Notes: a model not told the origin generated them from the letters alone. Shown: positions 32,739-45,625, counted from the stretch's first letter. The stretch: DNA of 64,000 nucleotides from Laguncularia racemosa (GCA_037954665.1 JBBMOL010000181.1:310001-374000); one strand, 5' to 3'. Made by a program: numbers and translations.

Positions 32739-35700
32739 TGTCATGCCCCCAAATAGGGCCAAATAATAGTATCCCTATAAGTTATCAATCAACGTATATA
32801 TCCACTATGTGATCTCTAACAACACATATTAACTTGTTTACTTTCAATCATACAACCTATAGATAAGTATAGAAGAAACCATATATTCATTTTAAATTAC
32901 AAGTCCATTCAGGACCATAAAGAGTCAATATTTCCCACTAAATAATAAAAGCGAGGAAACATTCAATACTTAGTAAACTTAAATGGATTGAGAAGCCATC
33001 TTGAAACCTTGTATTAATATCTCATTCTAAATTAACCCTATAAATGATACTCTTTACAACTTAATATACTTCTGGGCTATTTCAATTACATGGCAATGTT
33101 TATTCTATAAGTCCTTAGAAAGAAGGAATCAAGTCAGTCTTCGCTTAGATTCCTAGCCCACCCAACTTTTGATTAGCTTGCAAGAAGAAAGTATAGGAGA
33201 GTGAGTGAGACATTCAGTGAGTGTAACGCTCATACCATGCTTTCAACTAATGATCAAGTAAGTTTTCAAAGTTTAGAATGCCATGTAAGCAACCATATGC
33301 AAATGCAACATCACATGTGACCAATCGACAATCACGTAAGATTCTAATTTATGCCCTTTGAGATCTAAGGGTTAGAAGACAACTTCTACCAATAGCCCCA
33401 AGCTTAGAATTGTAAAACTCAAAACTCTATTTCTAGGCGAGTCAATGAATTTTCACCTCTATTAAGTTGCCCTTAACACTTCATTTGTTATTAAAACAAG
33501 AAATAAAATGGCACCCAAATAAAACAATTTCACCTAACCCAAAGCATAGTGCCATGACTAATAAGTTGGTCCTAATTTGGACACTAAGTGAGTTATTAAG
33601 CTCTAATTAAAGGATGGCAGCTCCTGGTACACACTAGTTTCTAACAATCGAGTTAAGGTTACACATAGAAGAACAAACTCTTATGGGCCTTTGAAGCAGC
33701 CACATAGTGCTATCAAGCTTCTTACATACGATACACTTGCTATGTATGATAGGTTACTACTAGAGCTGAATCATTAATTAGCCAGTTTATAAGTGATCAA
33801 GTAATTATGATAGACAATTAGAAATTTGACTATACTACCAACATTCAAATTAAACAGCAAGTAACATTTTGTTATCTTGACTTAATGACTCCATAGCCAT
33901 TACAACCATTCAAGTACATGCCTTCAACCCTTTGATTTTCCTACACACAGTTCATTTTAATGTTTGAAATTAGCTAGCTAAACTACATAGCAAGCACAAG
34001 CAACATGATAATTATAGTGTATTCACTCACTAGGCTCATTGAGCCTTAATCCAAATAATCTTCACGATAGTAATCTTCTAGCTTAGGCTAATCACCTATA
34101 GATTGATATAATATTAAGTAATGGTTCTTTAAGAAAATGAACTCTATCCTAAGGTACTTTCTTTGGAATACTTAGTGGTTTTCTCAGTTATGCTTAACTC
34201 AAGTCGTGCTTCTAGTCTTAATTCTAGTACCTAACTTGTTTTGACCATATCTTGGTCATTCCTTATCGAAATTGTGCAAATAAGAAATTGTTTTGAAGGT
34301 CTACATGGTTAGTTTCTAAAGCCATCAATCATCTACTAATTTAAAGTCTTCAAAGTAGTGCATTTGATCAAAATAGTTTTGGTAAGTATTTTGTTTAATC
34401 TTAAGTTATTCCCAATTTAACCTTATTCATATTCAACCCTATAATTGGGTTCACATTTTGGTAAGAAAAATCATAAGCTAAATTTTTAGAGTTGGTTTAA
34501 GAACTACAATGAGTGTATAAGGGGAGGTTCTAGTCTGAAAGGCTAAGAAAGTGTACTAATTGCTTTCCTACGTGTTCAAGTGCCTTACTTTGCAAACAAA
34601 ACTGAAATTAAGCACTCTAAACTATCTTTAAAAAAATGAATTTTCTTTCTAATCACTTGGAAACATAAGTTTAGGATCTTAGAGAACTTTAGAATTTGGT
34701 TTCACTAAATTTGAGGTTGTATGAGAAAATGGTGGGGAAAACAAAATTGGTTGACATTGTAAACCATTAGGAAATAGAATAGTTAGGGTCACTTTGAGGG
34801 GATGTTTTAGGGTTTTAATGGTCAAGTCCACACAAGAAAATTTATAAAGATAAACTTTGATATGTTAGCTACATCTGAAGGGTAGAAGCTCAATATTTCG
34901 ATATTAGTGGATTTTAGTCAATGGGATCTAACTATGATAACTAAATTCCCCTTTATATGGCTAGCTTATTTTTGCCATAAGTGTGTCATTTCTTATAGAA
35001 TTTCGCAAGTAAATAGTCATTGTGAAGCTCTACAAGTCCAATTGTATTTCAGATCATCTATTTTCTATTTCAAGGTCATATGGTCAAGTATTAAGTGAAG
35101 AACAGATCAAGTGCAATTCTTAGGTAGAGTTTAAATTTATTTAGATTCAACCTAGTTCTATCTTATCCTATCCTCCACTATCAATAGTGGGTTTACTACT
35201 CCATCTTTTAAAGATCTAATAATTCATTTGTGATCTAGCTCCTATTCCAACTTATAGCTTTTGGTTAGTCTTTACACACTAACTACTTATGCCTACTCAT
35301 CTTAGTGAAACCTAAGAAGTCATATAGTTACCTATCGCTAGTTCTATCTCACTTAAGTTTTAGTTTGCACCCAAACTCTTTTATTCCCTTTTAATTTCCC
35401 TCATTTATGAATCATTATTAGCTTTAAGTGTCACACCACTAATTCATTATGGCGATAACAATTCGCCATGTACCTTACTTAAGTATAATGTTAAGGCTAT
35501 GATTGCTAAGTTGGTTTCTAAATCAGTTTTAAGACTTTGAAATTATTGATTAAATTTTGCAAAATAATTGATGGTTTGTTGATTTTGAAAAACATTTCAA
35601 AGATTCATCAAGTTTGAAAAATGCAGTGGATGGTATGGGATAAAAATATAAGTCATAGGAACTAAGGGGCCTACAAAATACAAACATAAAAGGTACAAGC

Positions 35701-36607
35701 CATAAGGCAGCTCTTAATAAAAGTCTAAATACATAACCAAACATAGAAAGTAAGTCTAGAAATTAGAAATTTTGAAAAAAAAAAAATGTAGTCAACGTAA
35801 TCTAGGTCTTTCAAATAGTCCCCGTACTCCTCCTCGAAGCCGAAACCCAATAATTCTTAAGGTAGATCAGTCAAATAGTTTTTACCTAAAAAAGAAAAAG
35901 GAGTGAGCCACAAAGGCCTAGTATACAATAAAACAAACACATACATGCATGTTAAATAGACCTACATCATTCAAATCATTTAATTATCTTATTTAAACAT
36001 CCAATACAAGAGTACTCATGAATCTAGACATCACTACGGGAGACTTGGGGTTTAATTCCACCATAATGGACATTAGGGGTTGATAAGAGTAGTTAGACTC
36101 CATGTCACCAAAAACTGAAACCATAACCAAAGTAACCTTGTCTAAGTTACCTCATCGTTATGCGATCCTCACTAATTACAGTCTAACTATATCATATCGC
36201 CCATCAAGACCCATAACCCTAAATGACTCTCAATATACCTTCTCCCCATTTATAATACCCATTATCCAACATGATTTCACTTATCAGCTACTCGCCACCA
36301 TCATTGGAGGGCCCAAGTGCCTAACTACTTAGACATTTCAGGATCATAATCCTAATCAAAGGTTTATCATTTGCTAGCTAAAGTAACCATGTATAAGCAA
36401 CAAGCAAATACTTTATTCAGTTTTATTATTAGTCTAGTTTAAGTTTTCATAACCTAATAAGTAATATACATGTTACTACATACTTGAAAGGGTTGACTAT
36501 TCTAAGATCATAATCCAAGTTCTATTTGAGTCAATTGAATTGATTTTATGCATTAAAGTGAAAACTTAATGTAGTTGATTATTCTAAGTGATTGAATTCT
36601 ATTTTAA
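32739..36607. other. Non-coding, possible long-LTR remnant
   Basis: No coding frame longer than shadows. It begins TGTCATGCCCCC, a start common in long plant LTRs, and holds two modules with GAGTGAGYSA...CA-type context (about 33190-33230 and 35900-35960). I could not find a matching end, PBS or target duplication, so the LTR identity is a guess. Confidence 0.3.
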
Positions 36608-36619
36608 TGTCACTATAAC

Positions 36620-37255
36620 AAATTCGATATCAAACGATGTTTAATAAACGTTGCTAAACATGAAATAAACATTACCAAAAGGATTTAGCCATGTTTAATA
36701 ACCGTTGCTAATACATGTCGCCAAACATTCATCACAAAAAATATCTACAACATTATTAAAATAAACATAGCTAAATGTGTTATATTGTGAGATGCTTAAA
36801 CATAGCTAAAAATAGGTAATAGGCGACGTTTAAATGTAGTAAAATCACAATTAAAAAATTGATGGACACAAAAAGCATGATAAATGAATAATATTTGTGA
36901 CGTTTAAACATAGTAAAAAAGTAATATTAGCGACATTTACACATAACTAAAAGTAATTATATGTGACATTTAAGCGTAGTAAAACCACAATTACATAAAT
37001 TAAATGAGATTACAAGAGTGGTAAAAGAGTAACATTTGTGATGTTTAAACATTAAATAAGTAAAACTATTTGTGACATTTAACATTAAGTAAGTTAAACT
37101 ATTTGCAACATTTAAACGTTATCTAAGTTAAACTATTTGCAACGTTTAAACGTTGTTTAAGTTAACCTATTAGCGACATTTCAACATTGTGAAAAGTGTA
37201 TTGGTGATGTTAAAACATCACTGCTAAGCTAAATTTGCAATGTTTAAACATGGTA
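36620..37255. repeat. CACTA subterminal repeats
   Basis: About 15 diverged copies of a motif around GCGACGTTTAAACGTT / GTGACATTTAAACATAG in both orientations. CACTA transposases bind such clustered subterminal motifs. Confidence 0.75.
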
Positions 37256-37289
37256 ATTCTAATTACATAGATTCCAACCTACTTTTACA

Positions 37290-37772
37290 ATCTTCATATT
37301 TACCAACATATACTTAGTTAGTTTATGCACAATTACATATACTAAAATACCATAAACATCAACATATATTCCTCACATATCCTACATCGAATGAACCCAA
37401 TAACACGATGCTTTCACATCAACACAATTTGGGAACAATATCCTTAACTAAAACTCAAAAAACAAATCTAAATAAGATCAAGAAATTCAAACTTCATTAC
37501 ATTTAAGATTAAATATTAAATGAACTTGTCTAACACCCTATTTCTCACATCAATCTTCCTCATCACTGCTTTCATCGCTATCATTATTATCTTCACCGCT
37601 TTCACTATCATCACTACTAGATGAATTTAGCAAATGAACAAGGTCCTATGCATTTTTTGTTCCTATCAAAGAATATATAACCTTTAAGTAACACATGCAT
37701 ACATTTATATCTTTTTTAAAATTTTTTTCTTTTTTGTAAATAGGAAGGGGGAGAGAGAGAGAGAGAGAGAGA
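37290..37772 (-). repeat. CACTA 3' exon segment, duplicated at 44870-45241
   Basis: The two segments share long stretches, such as the region with TCAAATGAACCCAATAACA-like text, the acidic tail codons (Ser/Asp/Glu-rich on minus) and an adjoining (GA)n run (37751-37772 and 45225-45241). The copies differ by many substitutions and a 30-bp indel in the acidic tail. Confidence 0.7.
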
Positions 37773-38039
37773 TAGAATACTATCACATATTTATGATAAT
37801 TTACCTGAAGTAGTTGGAAAATTCCCAACAAGCCAAGCAACTGCTTGAGAAAGCTCAGATAGCTGTAAGACATTTATGAAGTAACGAAGTTTTCATCCTC
37901 GACATGTAAGTAAAACATCAATATTCTAGAATATTGTCGCAAAGGAATTACAACCATGCAGATTCTATAATATTCCATAACATTATCCCTTAATACCTAT
38001 ATAACAATATATATTCACTACTATAACAATACTCCTTAC

Positions 38040-38904
38040 TGATAGGAATCAAATTCCTATAGGAACTATCACCAGAGCAAGAGCCAAGGGATTATAAAAT
38101 TTGGCGATGAGGGTCCTCTTTGAACAATCAAACCCCGAGAATATTTGTTTAGTATCTTCTTTTCTATTACATATTTGTTATTCATTCCAGCAAGTACACT
38201 TGTCAATTTTTACAGGATGGTGGATAAACTCGCTAAAGCTCAGCTTGTGGGTTATTCATGGAACTACATAAATCAAAGAAGAATCGGTTCAAAAAATTAT
38301 TCAATTGAAGTGAAGAACCGTCCATTTGAAGACTTATTTATACTTGTATTTTTGTGTTTTCGAACCGGTCATTTGGAGTGGCTTATTTGTAATTTGTTAT
38401 GTTATTTTTACCCTAATTAGAGCAAGTATAAATACTTTCTAAGTAGGGTTTTGAGGGAGCTTTTGACATTTTTGAAACATACACTTTCTTTGCCGTGAGG
38501 TTTTCCCTTACATGCAAAAGATCTCTTATCAATTTCCAAGTCAAATTGTGGCAAGACTAACTTGAGTGGATTGTGAGTAATATCAATCTTCCTCTTATTT
38601 TTTTTTTCAAATTGTATTTAGTGAGTCATATCTAAGTGCAATTTGTTGGTGACCTGTCATTATCCATGTGAATTAGGGTTCTTTCATTTCAGATTTGAAT
38701 CATTTCAATTTGAGTGGAATTCTAGTTCATTTCCATTGTTTTCCATTGACATTTATACAATTGTTTGTTCCTTATATCAATTTAACATCAATCTCGTGAA
38801 TTGAGGTTCATTTGTGAAGTTAGTAATCACGCCATTTGTTGTTAGGAATTTGTTGTTCATGCCACTTGTTGATGTGTTTGCTATCTAATTAATAAGTCAC
38901 ATCA
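38040..38904 (+). mobile_element. Solo LTR of a TGATAGG relative
   Basis: 865 bp, TGATAGGAATC...CACATCA, flanked by CTTAC (38035-38039) and CCTAC (38905-38909), a one-mismatch 5-bp duplication. It carries the palindromic TATA element with one mismatch (38421-38440) and the terminal inverted repeat in weaker form. No internal region remains, so it probably arose by LTR-LTR recombination. Confidence 0.82.
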
Positions 38905-39138
38905 CCTACATAACACTCCCTGCACAACATAGTACACACACTACCCTTGTACTACACAACATACTCCTATATTACACATAATGGAAAACTAAAACACCAC
39001 ATACTCAAGGAGTCTGCCACATCAACACAACCAATACACCATTACAACCCAACATTCCCACTCTATACATAGAAGCAATAGGAGCCTTCACAACATAGCA
39101 TATATACTTTTATTTACAAAGTCTGGGCTTAAATTTAC

Positions 39139-39460
39139 CTCTTTAACTTGGGCAATATGTAGGTCTCTTTCTTGAAGCATGGACAATAGTTGTTCACATT
39201 AGTCATTGAACTTTCCCTCTAGTTGTTCACGTTGTCATCTTTCTTCTTCAAGCTTTCCCTATGTCTCTCGTAGTGCTACTTCCATCTCTTCCATATAAAT
39301 TTTTCTTTGTGAAGGTTTCCTAATGGTCGGTGGTCCAAATCCTCTGCCAAGATGATAATCAGTCTACGTGTTTGTAGCCATAAATTCATTAACTATCTCC
39401 TCCGAAGTCTTTAGATTGTCCGAAGATTGAGATTCTTGATACATCTTGACCATATCCTCC
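39139..39460 (-). pseudogene. CACTA transposase-type exon (coiled-coil C-terminal part)
   Basis: Bounded by TTTAG before and GTAAAT after. It reads EDMVKMYQESQSS..., DYHLGRGFGPPTIRKPS and a coiled-coil region EEMEVALRET...GKLEEE...LEGKFND, the pattern of the plant Ptta/En/Spm transposase family (transposase_24 C-terminus). Four in-frame stops (two TAG, one TGA, one TAA) each fit a C-to-T change in a Gln or Arg codon. Confidence 0.7.
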
Positions 39461-39693
39461 TAAATTATTAATGACAACAATATACAATGTCAACATAATA
39501 GAAATCTAGATACATACGCACTTCTCTTACCTATATATGACACTCAGCTCACACTTAGTACAAATATTTGAAAAACAAAGCCATGATTATGAAGGAGCTA
39601 AGAACTTTGATTATTTTTTTATATACACACTTACATAGATTACCTAAGGATTGAGTAGGATTAAAAGGAATGCTACCAACCTATGTAAACATG

Positions 39694-40912
39694 TGATAGG
39701 AATTAAAATCCGACAAGACCTATCATTAGGACAAGAGCCAAAGGCTTTCAAATCTTGGCAATGAGGGCCCATTTTAAGCAAATCGACCCCGCAATTATTT
39801 GTTTACTAACCTCTTTTGTATTACTCATATACTGTATATTCCAATAAGCACACTTATCAGGCTTTATAGGGCGATGGACAAACTCACTAAGACTCAGCTT
39901 GTGGGTTATCTATGGACCGATTGGAATCGGTGATAAGCTGGGCCAACAAATCCTATTGAAGAACTAGCATGTTGAAGACTATTTTCAATTGTAATTTATT
40001 TATTTCAATCATTTATGTTGTAAGTTGTTGGGACACTTTTATTTGGTTGTAATAGGTGCTTTTAGGACCGGCCACCCTAAAGTGGCATAGTTGTAATTTT
40101 GTGAACTTTTTAACCCTAAAGGAAGCAAGTATAAATACTTGCTTAAGTAGGTTTTTGAGGAGCTTTTGGAAAATTGCGGCAAACATTTCCATGAGAGATT
40201 AGGGTTTCCTAAGATTTCATAAGGCTCTTATCAATTTTACTCCAATTGGAATTGTGGCAAGTTTACAACCTAGTGAATTGTGAGTTATATCAATTCCCTA
40301 AGTTGATTTCCTTTTCATCACTAGTGTGCAATATCTAGGGTTGATTAGGGTGGGTTCTTATTGTTCTGATTTTGGCATCATTTCTGATCCCAAAATCCAT
40401 TCATATTATGTTATCAAATTGATTGGTTTTATATCATTATATTGCCTTTAATTTGTCTTATATTGTTTTGCGTGGAATTCCATTGTGTTGAGGAGTTCAC
40501 GGTCTTATTAGTATGTGTTAGTGAATTGGGATTTCATTGGATATTAAATTGAGTTCTTGATTCATTTGAGCAACATCATCATTGTGGTTTTAATCCTCAT
40601 TGATTTTGTAATTCGGATTACATTCAAATTTTAGGGTTTACACCAATTTGTTCCAAGTTGATTTAGTTTTAATCTTGTGATTAGGAGTTGTTCAATTGGT
40701 TTATTTACATATTCTTAAAGCCCCTTTTAAGCATATCATCTTTTGGTATCAAAGCTTTATCATACTTGGATTCAATCTTGATTACGTCCTTGTTGTGGAA
40801 ATTGGTTTATAAGATAAATGGTTTACGCAAATTGGAAGCTGGTTTGATTGACATTGTGTAATTGATCTTTCGATTTGGTTTTGTGTGCTTATACTTGGTT
40901 TTAAGCACATCA
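39694..40912 (+). repeat. 5' LTR, long subtype
   Basis: Contains a former PBS (40744-40756, one mismatch) and ends CACATCA immediately before a perfect PBS (40918-40930). Confidence 0.9.
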
Positions 40913-41105
40913 TCTTTTGGTATCAGAGCTAATCACACTTGGGTATTCAATATTGATCATGTCACATTTGAAGAATTGGTTCATAAACATTAAGGATTAG
41001 CGCAATTGTTGAACTAGTTGATTAACATTGTCTAATTGTCTTTCATTCTTGGTTTTTGTATACTTAAACTTGGTTTTAAGCACATCAAATTTTGGTATCA
41101 GAGCT
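40744..41105 (+). repeat. Three tandem U5-PBS units
   Basis: PBS sites TGGTATCARAGCT begin at 40744, 40918 and 41093 (spacing 174 and 175 bp). The second and third are each preceded by ACTTGGTTTTAAGCACATCA and the first by the related AGCATATCA. The 3' LTR stops at the equivalent of the second boundary, so the third unit lies outside the LTR. Units 2 and 3 are clearly diverged, so the duplications are not recent. Confidence 0.85.
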
Positions 41106-42242
41106 TGTGGTTTAAGAGAAGGGATTTTGCAATTTAGAATCCGGAAATTAGGGGTTGTTGAATTATCACATTGATCTAAATTGTGAAGTGGAGTTGCGTT
41201 TTTATTCCTTGTGTTGTTAAAGTACTATCTTGTTGTTTAGTTATTGTACACTTGGAGACTTGTAACATTCCTAGTTTCCTTGAGAATTAACCGTGAGTGT
41301 GAAGTGTCTTTGAGGAGAACCGTGAGGAGCAAGAAGTGTTGATCCTTTGTGATGAATTGGAAGAGTGTAAATTGTCTTGTATATTTTCGGATTTGAGGAG
41401 TAGTAGTTGTGAATTTTCAGATTTGAATTTTCAGAATTGAAGTGTAAGTTAAGGAAGCAATTTGAATTTCAAAACACACATTAAGTGATTGTTTAATTGT
41501 GTGTTCATTTGATTTTGAAATAACTCCTTACCATTTGTGGAATCTTTCACTTATTGAACTCGTTTTAAATTTGAAATTTGAGCTACCTTTGTTGTTGAAG
41601 TTGCAGTTTGATATTTGTGTGGAAGTGGAGAAGTGCACCGTGACTTGAAGAGGTGTCTGTGTAGTGTTGTATTTTGTAAAGTTAGTAAAGGGTTTGTGTA
41701 TTATTGGTGTAGTGTTATGTGTGTTATATAAAGAAGTGTTGATTGGTGGCATGAATGGTGTGGAATCGTGAGCAAAGAGAGTTGTGTGGCGGTGAAGTTG
41801 TGCATTTGTGATTGTGTTTAAGTTTTGCCTATTATGAAGGTAATTGGTGTGAAACCAAAGCAAGAAAAGGAAAGTTGAGTAGTGGAATTTGAAATTCAAA
41901 CAAAACAATTAAAGTGTAAAAGTAATTGAACTCATTACTTAACACTTGTGGTTGAATTTAATTCTTAACTACTTAGAAATAATTGTGTATATTTCATTTA
42001 CTTAACTTTACTTGAAGTACCAAGAATTATTTATTTGTGCTTCAATTATTTCACTTGACTTTACTTGAAGTAACAATAAGCATTTCTTGTATTGGTTGAG
42101 TGTGAGCACCGTGTTGTGGTGCTTGTAGTGAAGTGTGTTGTTAACTTGTTGAAGTTAGTTAATAACCATATCAAATGATGTGCATGCTTCTACTACTTTG
42201 GTACATCAAGTAGTGACTTCTTCACCAACCATTGATGATGGA
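41106..42242 (+). other. Untranslated leader
   Basis: T/G-rich leader with no coding frame on plus; the minus-strand frame 41908-41528 is a shadow of composition. Confidence 0.65.
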
Positions 42243-43296
42243 TAAAGAGAAAACTTGTTCCATACTTCTTATAGGGTACAAGGAAATTTGTGCATAATTA
42301 TTATTGATGGTAGTGGTTGTACTAATGTTGTAGCTGCATCATTAGTATCGAAGTTGAAACTTGAAACTATCCTACATCCCGAACCCTATACATTACATTA
42401 GTTGAATGATCAGGATAGTCTTTGTGTGACCCAAAGGGCTAGGGTACCCTTCAGTATAGGGGACAAGTACTGTGATGAACTTGAATGTGATATTATTCCT
42501 ATGTGTACATCCCATATATTACTTGGTAGGACATGGTTATATGATAAGATGGTATTACATGACGGGTATAGAAATACTTATATGTTCCAACAGGATGGTA
42601 AACATATAGTATTGCACCCTATGTCGCCATCAAAGGTCTAGAAGATGCAAAGACAGATAAGATAAACATCATAGATTCCTGAGGATTATAGCTGCATGAT
42701 CAAATCTTTAGAGGTTTCTAGCTATACGAGCCAACCCATAGAGCACAAAATTTGTCAGACACAGATGTGCCAACCTTCAGAGGATCCTGATGGCTAGAGT
42801 CAGATGAGCAGACCACCAAAGGACCAAACTGTTCAAGGGCAGTTATATTCACCTTTAGAGGTATTAGAGGCTCATGAGCAGTTGAGTAAACCTTCAAGGG
42901 ATACTGAAGGTCAAAGTGATATGAGCAGATCACCAGAGGGCCAGACTATTCAGAGACATTTATGTCCACCTTCAGAGGTTTTAGAGGGCCATGAGCAGTT
43001 GAGCCAACCATTAGAGGGCCATGAGGATCAGCGACATACAGATGAGTTAGAAAAGGAGGAAGCAATATCAATGGAACGGGTTGAGACAGGGGAAACTTTA
43101 GTAGATAATGGAGAATTATTTATGTTTTAGATGAGATACATCTTAGAAATGGAGGAGAGAAAAGCAATCACCCCATGTGGTATTTCAGATATTAGGATTC
43201 TATAGTGATACTTCCTCAGGTGGCTTGCTGAGAGAAAATAGAGTCTCTACTACATTTGATCTGTCATATTTGAGGACAAAACTTTTTGAGGCCTGA
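42243..43296 (+). pseudogene. Protease domain plus repeat tail, interrupted
   Basis: Frame with RENLFHTSYR, IIDGSGCTNVVAASLVSKL (altered active-site loop, Gly-Ser-Gly) and HILLGRTWLYDKMVLHDGY. A TAG at about 42400 replaces a Trp codon. After TAG at 42639 the same phase gives tandem units (PPKDQTVQGQLYSPLEVLEA; SPEGQTIQRHLCPPSEVLEG) and then DELEKEE. A one-base insertion near 43160 shifts the last 40 codons, which end LRTKLFEA at 43296. Confidence 0.75.
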
Positions 43297-43301
43297 GGAG
43301 A

Positions 43302-44523
43302 TGATAGGAATTAAAATCCGACAAGACCTATCATTAAGGCAAGAGCCAAAGGATTTCAAATTTTGGCGATGAGGGCCCATTTTGAGCAAATCGACCCCGG
43401 AATTATTTGTTTACTAACCTCTTTTCTATTACTCATGTATTGTATATTTCAACAGGCACATTTATTAGGCTTTACAGGGTGATGGACAAACTCACTAAGA
43501 CTTAGCTTATGGGTTATCCATAGACCGACCAGAATCAGCGATGAGTTGGGCTAACGAATCCTATTGAAGAACTAGTATGTTGAAGACTATTTTCACTTGT
43601 AATTTATTTATTTGAATCATTTATGTTGTAAGTTTTTTGGACACTTTTATTTAGATGTAATAGGTGCTTTTAGGACCGACCACCCTAAAGTGGCATAGTT
43701 GTAATTTTGTGAACTTTCTAATCCTAAAGTGAGCAAGTATAAATACTTGCTTAAATAGGGTTTTGAGGAGCTTTTGGAAAACTACAACAAACATTTTCAC
43801 GAGAGATTAGGGTTTCCTAAGATTTCATAGGACTCTTATCAATTTCAATCCAATTGGAATTGTGGCGAGTTTGCAACCTAGTGACTTGTGAGTTATATCA
43901 ATTCCCTAAGTTGATTTCCTTTTCATCACTAGTGTATAATATCTAGGGTTGATTAGGGTAGGTTCTTATTGTTCTGATTTTGGCATCATTTGTGATCCCA
44001 AAATCCATTCATATTATGTTATCAAATTGATTGGTTTTATATCATTATATTGCCTTCAATTTGTCTTATATTGTTTGGCGTGGAATTCCATTATGTTGAG
44101 GAGGAGTTCACGGTCTTATTTGTATGTGTTAGTGAATTGGGATTTCATTGGATATTGAATTGAGTTCTTGATTCATTTAAGCAACATCATCATTGTGGTT
44201 TTAATCCTCATTGATTTTGTAATTCAGATCACATTCAAATTTTAGGGTTTACACCAATTTGTTCCAAGTTGATCCAGTTTTGATCTTGTGATTAAAAGTT
44301 GTTCAATTAGTTTATTTGCATATGCTTATAGCCCCTTTTAAGCATATCATCGTTTGGTATCAGAGCTTCATCATACTTGAATTCAATCTTGATCACGTTC
44401 TTGTTGTGGAAATTGGTTTATAAGACAAATGGTTTACGCAAATTGGAAGCTAGTTTGATTGACATTGTGTAATTGATCTTTCAATTTGGTTTTGTGTGCT
44501 TATACTTGGTTTTAAGCACATCA
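43302..44523 (+). repeat. 3' LTR, long subtype
   Basis: 1,222 bp, preceded by GAGGCCTGAGGAGA and ending CACATCA, then ACATG. It carries an internal former PBS near 44355. Confidence 0.9.
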
Positions 44524-44760
44524 ACATGTCAACTGCATCATTAGTCAAAGCATCATTCTGTGTGGGTGCATTTGGTGCAGCATGATCTATAGACGAAATT
44601 GTAAGCTCCCTTTGTTGATTTGTGGAGACATTTTTCATAGCATTATCATGCACCTCCCCATCACTATGGTGAGAATCTGACTCACCTCTAATCTTGTCTT
44701 GGGTGTCTTGACTAACCTTTCCTCCCCTTCTTTAGGTCTTCCTTCATTACCTAGCCATTA
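44524..44760 (-). pseudogene. CACTA ORF N-terminal exon
   Basis: Minus frame opens with ATG near 44755 and reads VSQDTQDKIRGESDSHHSDG and NAPTQNDALTNDAVDM. Three stops in the first ten codons fit CAA or CGA changed by C-to-T. The TGATAGG element inserted at the end of this exon. Confidence 0.55.
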
Positions 44761-45625
44761 GAGTTCTATAAAAAATAATAAAAGCATATATGATTAATGA
44801 ATATATAAATAAAATCAAAACAACATTAGAAATTCCTATCTGGAAGATTAAATATATTAAAATATTATAAAAATCTTTCAACATATATTTCCTACATAAA
44901 TAACATCAAATGAACCCAATAACATGCTTTTACATCAACTTAATTTCTATTTCAATATCCTTAACATGACCTCAAAAAACATATCTAAATAAGATCAAGA
45001 TGTTCAAATTTTATTACAAGCTTAAACATTAAATGAACTTGTCTAAAGTCTAATCTATCACATCAATTTTCCTCATCACTACTTTCATTATAATCACTAT
45101 TAGATGAATTTAGTGAACGAACAAAATCCTATGCATTTTCTGTCCTGTCACACAATATGTAACCTATAAGTAACACATGCATACAATTTATATCTTTCTT
45201 TTTTTAATTAAAAAAAAGGGAAGGAGAGAGAGAGAGAGAGAATGCTATGAAATATTTATGATAAATCATTGTAGGATCCACTCAAAAATATCATTGTGTG
45301 CAATAAAGACAAAATTTGCCACTTCAAATTGCAAAGAGAATATATTTGGAAATAAAATGCGAAAAGGAAAGCAAGCAGTAGAATTTGGTAAATGATTTTT
45401 TAGGAGAGAGAGCGATGAGCACCTACATCTCATCAAAATATGCATGCCAATGCTCTTGGATGTATTGCCAAGCTCCAATATCTACAAAGTAAAGTAATGC
45501 CCTAATAATTTAAAAACGATTACAAATAAGTGGCATATCAATCCAATTAACGCTAAAAAATAGAACATAACTAAGAATCTCATTGCAAGAATTTGAAGAT
45601 TAAAGCTATAAATTGTAGCCATGTC

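Larger units (their letters stand above)
39694..44523 (+). mobile_element. TGATAGG-family element with three tandem PBS copies
   Basis: 4,830-bp complete insertion with ACATG duplications (39689-39693, 44524-44528). LTRs 39694-40912 (1,219 bp) and 43302-44523 (1,222 bp). Downstream of the 5' LTR lies one extra U5-PBS unit. The interior has an untranslated leader, a protease-domain frame, a repeat-containing tail and a PPT. No gag, RT or INT. Confidence 0.92.
36611..45617 (-). mobile_element. Decayed CACTA (En/Spm) transposon, left end and exons
   Basis: CACTATAACAAAT at 36611, preceded by TGT, is a CACTA-type terminal repeat, followed by subterminal repeats (36620-37255). Minus-strand exons with transposase-associated features are at 44760-44524 and 39460-39139, and an acidic C-terminal segment at about 37640-37550. 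It is interrupted by a solo LTR and the 39694-44523 element. The right terminus was not found, so the right limit given is only where the hAT element begins. No tnp2-type catalytic domain was seen. Confidence 0.6.

Noticed and set aside
36620..37255. CRISPR-like array
   Set aside because: The repeats are diverged, in both orientations and unevenly spaced, next to a CACTA end; subterminal transposon repeats explain them.
41528..41908. 126-codon minus frame in the leader of the 39694 element
   Set aside because: Low-complexity His/Thr/Asn composition from a GT-rich leader; no homologue pattern and not conserved in the other leaders.
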